Assembly (NCBI GenBank): GCA_948469885.1 | Contig: CAOKMT010000001.1 | Span: 150,187-203,454, forward strand | Source: an uncultured Sporosarcina sp. | GTDB taxonomy: Bacteria; Bacillota; Bacilli; Bacillales_A; Planococcaceae | DNA length: 53,268 nucleotides | Reading direction: 5' to 3' | Part shown: one piece after another, positions 49,585-53,268 of the stretch | How positions within the stretch are numbered: position 1 is the stretch's first letter | How the letters are laid out: each line of letters opens with the position of its first letter | Notes under the pieces: model-generated | What the model was told of the DNA's origin: nothing | What the model saw: the letters and a program-made list of their open reading frames with translations, nothing else | The model's database searches: none | Position numbers and translations under genes: made by a program

Positions 49585-50180
49585 TGGAAGCGATTCGAAC
49601 TGAAGAAGTGGAAGCATATGTCTATCAGAAAGCGAAGTCAGGCAACCAGGAATCAGGAGATACGTACTTTGTCCACTCCGAAGAGGATTATTCATTGTTT
49701 GCGATTGCTGATGGGCTTGGGAGTGGTCCCATTGCTCGCCAGTCCGCCGAAATCATTCCGACCGTATTGAAGAAACATCACGATGAGTCGCTTGATGAAC
49801 TATTAAGCCGTTGCAATGAATATATGATTCAAAAGCGCGGTGCCGCTGTTGCAATTGTGAAATTCGACTACGTGAAGAAAACAGTTCAGTATAGCTGCGT
49901 TGGAAATGTCCGCTTTTACATGCTTCACAACAGAGAGAAGATGATTTATCCATTACCTGTCATGGGGTACTTATCTGGTAAACCACAAAAGTTAAGGACG
50001 CAAGAATATCCTTACGGTGCAGGAGATTTATTTATTATGCATTCCGATGGTGTTGCGCTCCGGAGTCCGAAATCTTTGCTAAAGGAAAGCCCAGGGCCTT
50101 GTGAACTTTACCAAAACATTACAAACCTTATTGAATATGCAGATGATGCCACATTCATCGTAGGAAACTTGCTTCCTTGA
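49584..50180 (+). CDS. rsbX: PP2C-type phosphatase RsbX (feedback regulator)
   Basis: A 198-aa phosphatase that dephosphorylates RsbS and RsbR, resetting the stressosome. Motifs: FAIADGLGSGPIARQSAEI, AAVAIVKFDYVKKTVQYSCV, NVRFYML and LFIMHSDGVALR. The GTG start overlaps the sigB stop (TAGTG) with GGCGGTG upstream. It is the last gene of the operon, with the terminator overlapping its stop codon. Confidence 0.92.
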   Translation: MEAIRTEEVEAYVYQKAKSGNQESGDTYFVHSEEDYSLFAIADGLGSGPIARQSAEIIPTVLKKHHDESLDELLSRCNEYMIQKRGAAVAIVKFDYVKKTVQYSCVGNVRFYMLHNREKMIYPLPVMGYLSGKPQKLRTQEYPYGAGDLFIMHSDGVALRSPKSLLKESPGPCELYQNITNLIEYADDATFIVGNLLP

Positions 50181-50199
50181 AAGAGGAGCAGGTTTTTTT
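50168..50199 (+). terminator. Terminator of the sigB operon
   Basis: CTTGCTTC pairs with GGAGCAGG (two G-T pairs), followed by seven T's. The stem begins inside rsbX. Confidence 0.75.
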
Positions 50200-50244
50200 G
50201 TACTTATGTTAAAATAGAGAGTAAGTAGAAAGGATGATTGCCTA

Positions 50245-52401
50245 GTGGAGCATGTATTGAAAGTGACTGCTGAAAGAGCGAGTGTTCACATTCGCCAGGT
50301 TGAAAAAGTTATTGCATTGCTTGATGAAGGGAATACGGTTCCGTTTATTGCCAGATACCGGAAAGAAGCAACAGGTTCATTGGACGAAGTACAAATTAAA
50401 ACGATTGAAGATGCCTATACGTACGTGAAAGGATTAGAGCAGCGAAAAGAAGAAGTGCTTCGTATTATCGAGGAACAAGGAAAATTGGATGATGCCTTGA
50501 AAAAAGCAATCCAAGAAGCGACCGTTCTCCAACGGGTTGAGGACTTGTATCGGCCTTTCATGCAAAAAAGACGAACGCGTGCATCGAAAGCCAAAGAAAA
50601 AGGCCTAGAACCGTTGGCAGATGTACTATTGTCATTTTCCGACGTAGCGCCCGAACAATTAGCACAATCTTTTGTTAGCGAAGAAAAAGAAGTCGAAACG
50701 GTTGAAGAGGCACTTGCTGGAGCACGGGACATTATTGCGGAAAGTTTTGCGGATGATGCAGCGCTGCGTGAAAAAATCCGAAAACTGACATGGTCGAATG
50801 GCTACATTGTTTCAACTATCCGCAAAGATGCAGAAGATCCACGGAAAGTATTCGGGATTTATTATGAGTACGAAGAACCGTTGAAAAAAATTGTTCCTCA
50901 CCGTACGCTTGCGATGAACCGAGGAGAAAAAGAAGATGTTTTAAGAGTAGGCATCCGGTTTCCAGAGGAGCGGATTATTGGGGAAATGGAGCGAGAGTTC
51001 ATCCGGAAATCTCATTCACCTTCAGCTGCCCAAGTAGAGGAAGCGATTTTAGATTCATTTAAAAGATTGATCGCCCCTTCCATTGAACGGGAAATACGAT
51101 CCGCTTTGACAGAAAAAGCGGAGGAGCAAGCCATTCATGTTTTTTCCGAAAACTTGAAGAGCCTTCTGCTTCAGCCACCATTAAAAGGAAGGATGGTTCT
51201 TGGGGTAGATCCTGCTTTCCGGACGGGATGCAAACTTGCGATAGTCGATGAAACGGGAAAGCTGCTTGAAGTATCCGTTATTTACCCGCATCCGCCGAAA
51301 CAGCAAAAGGACAAGTCGAAGCGTGCAATTTTGGAAGTATTGAACAAATACCCGATTACAATTATTGCCATTGGAAATGGAACCGCTTCGCGCGAGACAG
51401 AGTTATTCATCTCTGAATGTTTAAAAGAAGTGGAGCGCGATGTATCTTATGTCATTGTAAACGAAGCAGGCGCGAGTGTTTATTCCGCATCCGAACAGGC
51501 ACGTGACGAATTTCCTGAACTGCAAGTCGAAGAACGAAGTGCCGTTTCGATTGCCCGTAGATTACAGGATCCTTTGTCGGAACTTGTGAAAATCGATCCA
51601 GGCTCTGTCGGCGTAGGACAATATCAACATGACGTAGCGAAGAAAAGACTGAACGAATCTTTATCATTTGTTGTGGAAACGGCAGTGAATCGAGTCGGCG
51701 TGAACGTAAACACAGCTTCTTCTTCTTTGCTTCAGTACGTGGCAGGTCTTTCTAAAGCGGTAGCAGAAAATGTCGTGAAGTCACGGGAAGAGAATGGGCT
51801 TTATACAAAAAGAAATGAATTGAAAAAAGTGCCACGGCTTGGGGCGAAAACATATGAACAGGCGATCGGTTTCCTGCGTATCGCTGATGCAACGAATCCG
51901 TTCGATTCAACAGGAATCCACCCGGAAAGCTATCAGGTTGCAGAAAAATTATTGGAAAAGGCTGGCGTTCGTAAAGAATCATTAGGGAAAAAAGAAACAG
52001 CAGATGCGCTGGCTATCCTTGATGTCAAAGAACTTGCAATTGAACTAGACGTGGGTGAAGTGACATTAAAAGATATTATTGAAACGCTAAGAAGGCCAAA
52101 CCGGGATCCGCGGGATGACTACCCACAACCATTATTGAAGGCAGACGTACTTGATATTAAAGATTTATATGAAGGATTGGAAATGCAAGGTACTGTCCGA
52201 AATGTTGTCGACTTCGGTGCTTTCATTGATATTGGTGTGTCAGAAGATGGTCTTGTGCATATTTCAAAACTGAAAAAAGGATTTGTCAAACATCCGCTAG
52301 ATGTTGTCGCCTCAGGCGATATTGTGACGGTGTGGATAGAAGCTGTCGATAAAGAAAAAGGACGCATTTCTTTAACAATGATCCCGCCAGCCAAGAAATG
52401 A
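50245..52401 (+). CDS. tex: Tex-family RNA-binding transcription accessory protein
   Basis: A 718-aa protein with the full Tex layout: N-terminal helical domain (PFIARYRKEATGSLDEVQIK), YqgF/RNase-H-like domain (MVLGVDPAFRTGCKLAIVDE; VIVNEAGASVYSASEQARDE), helix-hairpin-helix domains (VGVNVNTASSSLLQYVAGLS; LKKVPRLGAKTYEQAIGFLR) and a C-terminal S1 domain (LEMQGTVRNVVDFGAFIDIG ... DGLVHISKL). It binds nucleic acids and affects transcription and tolerance to stress or toxic proteins; its exact activity is unsettled. GTG at 50245 follows AAAGGATG. sprT begins 18 bp after its stop. Confidence 0.93.
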   Translation: MEHVLKVTAERASVHIRQVEKVIALLDEGNTVPFIARYRKEATGSLDEVQIKTIEDAYTYVKGLEQRKEEVLRIIEEQGKLDDALKKAIQEATVLQRVEDLYRPFMQKRRTRASKAKEKGLEPLADVLLSFSDVAPEQLAQSFVSEEKEVETVEEALAGARDIIAESFADDAALREKIRKLTWSNGYIVSTIRKDAEDPRKVFGIYYEYEEPLKKIVPHRTLAMNRGEKEDVLRVGIRFPEERIIGEMEREFIRKSHSPSAAQVEEAILDSFKRLIAPSIEREIRSALTEKAEEQAIHVFSENLKSLLLQPPLKGRMVLGVDPAFRTGCKLAIVDETGKLLEVSVIYPHPPKQQKDKSKRAILEVLNKYPITIIAIGNGTASRETELFISECLKEVERDVSYVIVNEAGASVYSASEQARDEFPELQVEERSAVSIARRLQDPLSELVKIDPGSVGVGQYQHDVAKKRLNESLSFVVETAVNRVGVNVNTASSSLLQYVAGLSKAVAENVVKSREENGLYTKRNELKKVPRLGAKTYEQAIGFLRIADATNPFDSTGIHPESYQVAEKLLEKAGVRKESLGKKETADALAILDVKELAIELDVGEVTLKDIIETLRRPNRDPRDDYPQPLLKADVLDIKDLYEGLEMQGTVRNVVDFGAFIDIGVSEDGLVHISKLKKGFVKHPLDVVASGDIVTVWIEAVDKEKGRISLTMIPPAKK

Positions 52402-52419
52402 ACGGGAGGTTGTATGTAG

Positions 52420-52884
52420 ATGGGCGACGATGAATTGCAGCAACTCATCGAAAAAACATCCCTTCATGTATTCAGGAAACCTTTTATTCATGTGGCACGA
52501 TTTAATGGAAGGCTAAGGACGACCGGAGGAAGGTATATGCTTAACGACCATTCGATTGAAATCAATCCATTGGTATTGAAAATGCATGGGATGGAAGAAC
52601 TCATCGGCGTTATCCAGCATGAGCTATGCCACTATCATCTTCATAGAGAAGGAAGAGGGTACCAACATCGAGACGCAGATTTTCGCAAGCTTTTAAAAGA
52701 AACATCATCCCCACGTTATTGCAAACCGCTTTCAGTGGGAAATAAAAAGCGAGATAATGTACATCTATATAAATGCAAAGAATGCAATTTGCTTTACACA
52801 AGACAAAGGAAAATGGATGTAAGGAAATACAGGTGTGGAAAGTGCAAGGGAGTTATTATGGAAGTACGCAACAGTGAAGACTGA
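52420..52884 (+). CDS. SprT-like metalloprotease-fold protein (YdcK)
   Basis: A 154-aa SprT-family protein. The zincin motif QHELCHYHLHREG supplies His67, Glu68 and His71. The C-terminal zinc ribbon has two CxxC pairs: CKECNLLYTRQRK and YRCGKCKG. Bacterial SprT-like proteins are little studied; the eukaryotic relative Spartan cleaves DNA-protein crosslinks. GGAGG lies before the ATG. It is cotranscribed with tex. Confidence 0.9.
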   Translation: MGDDELQQLIEKTSLHVFRKPFIHVARFNGRLRTTGGRYMLNDHSIEINPLVLKMHGMEELIGVIQHELCHYHLHREGRGYQHRDADFRKLLKETSSPRYCKPLSVGNKKRDNVHLYKCKECNLLYTRQRKMDVRKYRCGKCKGVIMEVRNSED

Positions 52885-52885
52885 A

Positions 52886-52942
52886 AAAAGAGATTCCACA
52901 AGTCAGGTATTAGTGACTTGCGGAATCTCCTTTAGTTTTATA
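52886..52942 (+). terminator. Terminator of tex-sprT
   Basis: GAGATTCC-a-CAAGTCA pairs with TGACTTG-c-GGAATCTC around an 8-nt loop, followed by CTTTAGTTTTAT. Confidence 0.8.
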
Positions 52943-53091
52943 GAAAAGTGAAAGCTTCTTACTATAATAAGCATATCAATTTTAATACAAAGAATAGGGT
53001 AGTTCTTAAGAAATAAAGTGTAATGCATCTGTCGATAAGGCACAGTGTTATTGACTGGATTTCATACAGATAAAAAGTTTTTGAAAAAGGG

Positions 53092-53202
53092 TTGACCGGA
53101 GAAGGATTTTTGGCTATACTTTAAAAGGTCGATTGAGCAACCGACAAAAAGATCGAGGAATCGACAAAAAGCTTGCAGAAACAATTCCATGTATGCTACA
53201 AT
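53092..53202 (+). promoter_or_regulatory. Two tandem promoters of the tRNA gene(s)
   Basis: P1 is TTGACC (53092-53097), 17 nt, TATACT (53115-53120), preceded by an A/T-rich stretch AAAAAGTTTTTGAAAAAGGG. P2 is TTGCAG (53173-53178), 18 nt, TACAAT (53197-53202). Between them an imperfect direct repeat of about 21 bp contains CCGACAAAAAGATC and TCGACAAAAAGCTT. Bases 52943-53091 show no gene. Confidence 0.7.
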
Positions 53203-53216
53203 ATCATTTCAGTTAT

Positions 53217-53268
53217 GGCCCCTTGGTCAAGCGGTTAAGACACCGCCCTTTCACGGCGGTAACACGGG
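53217..53268 (+). tRNA. tRNA-Glu (anticodon TTC), 5' part, cut by window edge
   Basis: GGCCCCTTGGTCAAGCGGTT opens the acceptor stem and D arm. The anticodon arm is CCGCC-CTTTCAC-GGCGG with TTC in the anticodon position, as in Bacillales tRNA-Glu. The T arm and 3' acceptor lie beyond the window, probably followed by other tRNAs. Confidence 0.93.

Overview
The window reads as a chromosomal segment of a low-to-moderate G+C Gram-positive of the order Bacillales, most likely a Planococcaceae member close to Sporosarcina. This is inferred from gene order and protein similarity recalled from memory; no search was run. The right third keeps the gene order of the Bacillus subtilis ddl-murF-cshA-ydbS-ydbT-ydcA-acpS-ydcC-alr-ndoAI-ndoA-rsbRSTUVW-sigB-rsbX-tex-ydcK region almost intact. 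About 30% of genes start with TTG or GTG, chosen here by ribosome-binding-site (RBS) position. No transposase, integrase, phage gene or CRISPR array is visible.

Layout. 0-5.9 kb: nitric-oxide defence (hmp, nsrR), inorganic pyrophosphatase (ppaC), a Rieske/FAD oxidoreductase, a YceI protein behind a promoter with two palindromes, and murB. 6.2-13.4 kb: a complete seven-gene Mrp Na+/H+ antiporter operon with a structured leader, flanked by two universal-stress-type proteins. 13.5-19.9 kb: a cadC-cadA heavy-metal module, a double GNAT protein, a 49-aa membrane protein with a sigma-B-type promoter, mntR, cvfB and a DUF1002 protein. 20-28.2 kb: ring-cleaving dioxygenase, small GNATs, a DUF4064 membrane protein, a YtxH-like protein with a strong sigma-B-type promoter, an AraC regulator, YidC/Oxa1, a VanY-type carboxypeptidase and cardiolipin synthase. 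28.6-36.6 kb: cystine transporter, an MFS exporter, a 21-bp tandem repeat, then cell-wall genes rodA, ddl, murF and an esterase. 37-52.9 kb: cshA, ydbST, rhomboid, acpS, a LolA-like lipoprotein, alr, the mazEF-type pair, the complete sigma-B stressosome operon, tex and sprT. The end cuts a tRNA-Glu gene.

The main theme is stress physiology: sigma-B and its partner-switching cascade, sigma-B-type promoters elsewhere in the window, ion and metal homeostasis, NO and quinone detoxification, and envelope synthesis.

The least explained signal is a family of composite, non-coding repeats (five clear or degraded copies plus one detached module). They combine a roughly 101-bp cloverleaf-like element with near-perfect terminal inverted repeats, a three-hairpin module whose stems differ between copies by compensatory base changes, and a long bipartite hairpin. 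Three copies sit in the same orientation between a stop codon and the next terminator hairpin. Other points of interest are the 11-unit alternating 21-bp repeat, the structured leader of the Mrp operon, the doubled palindromes at yceI, and a promoter-terminator pair upstream of cshA.
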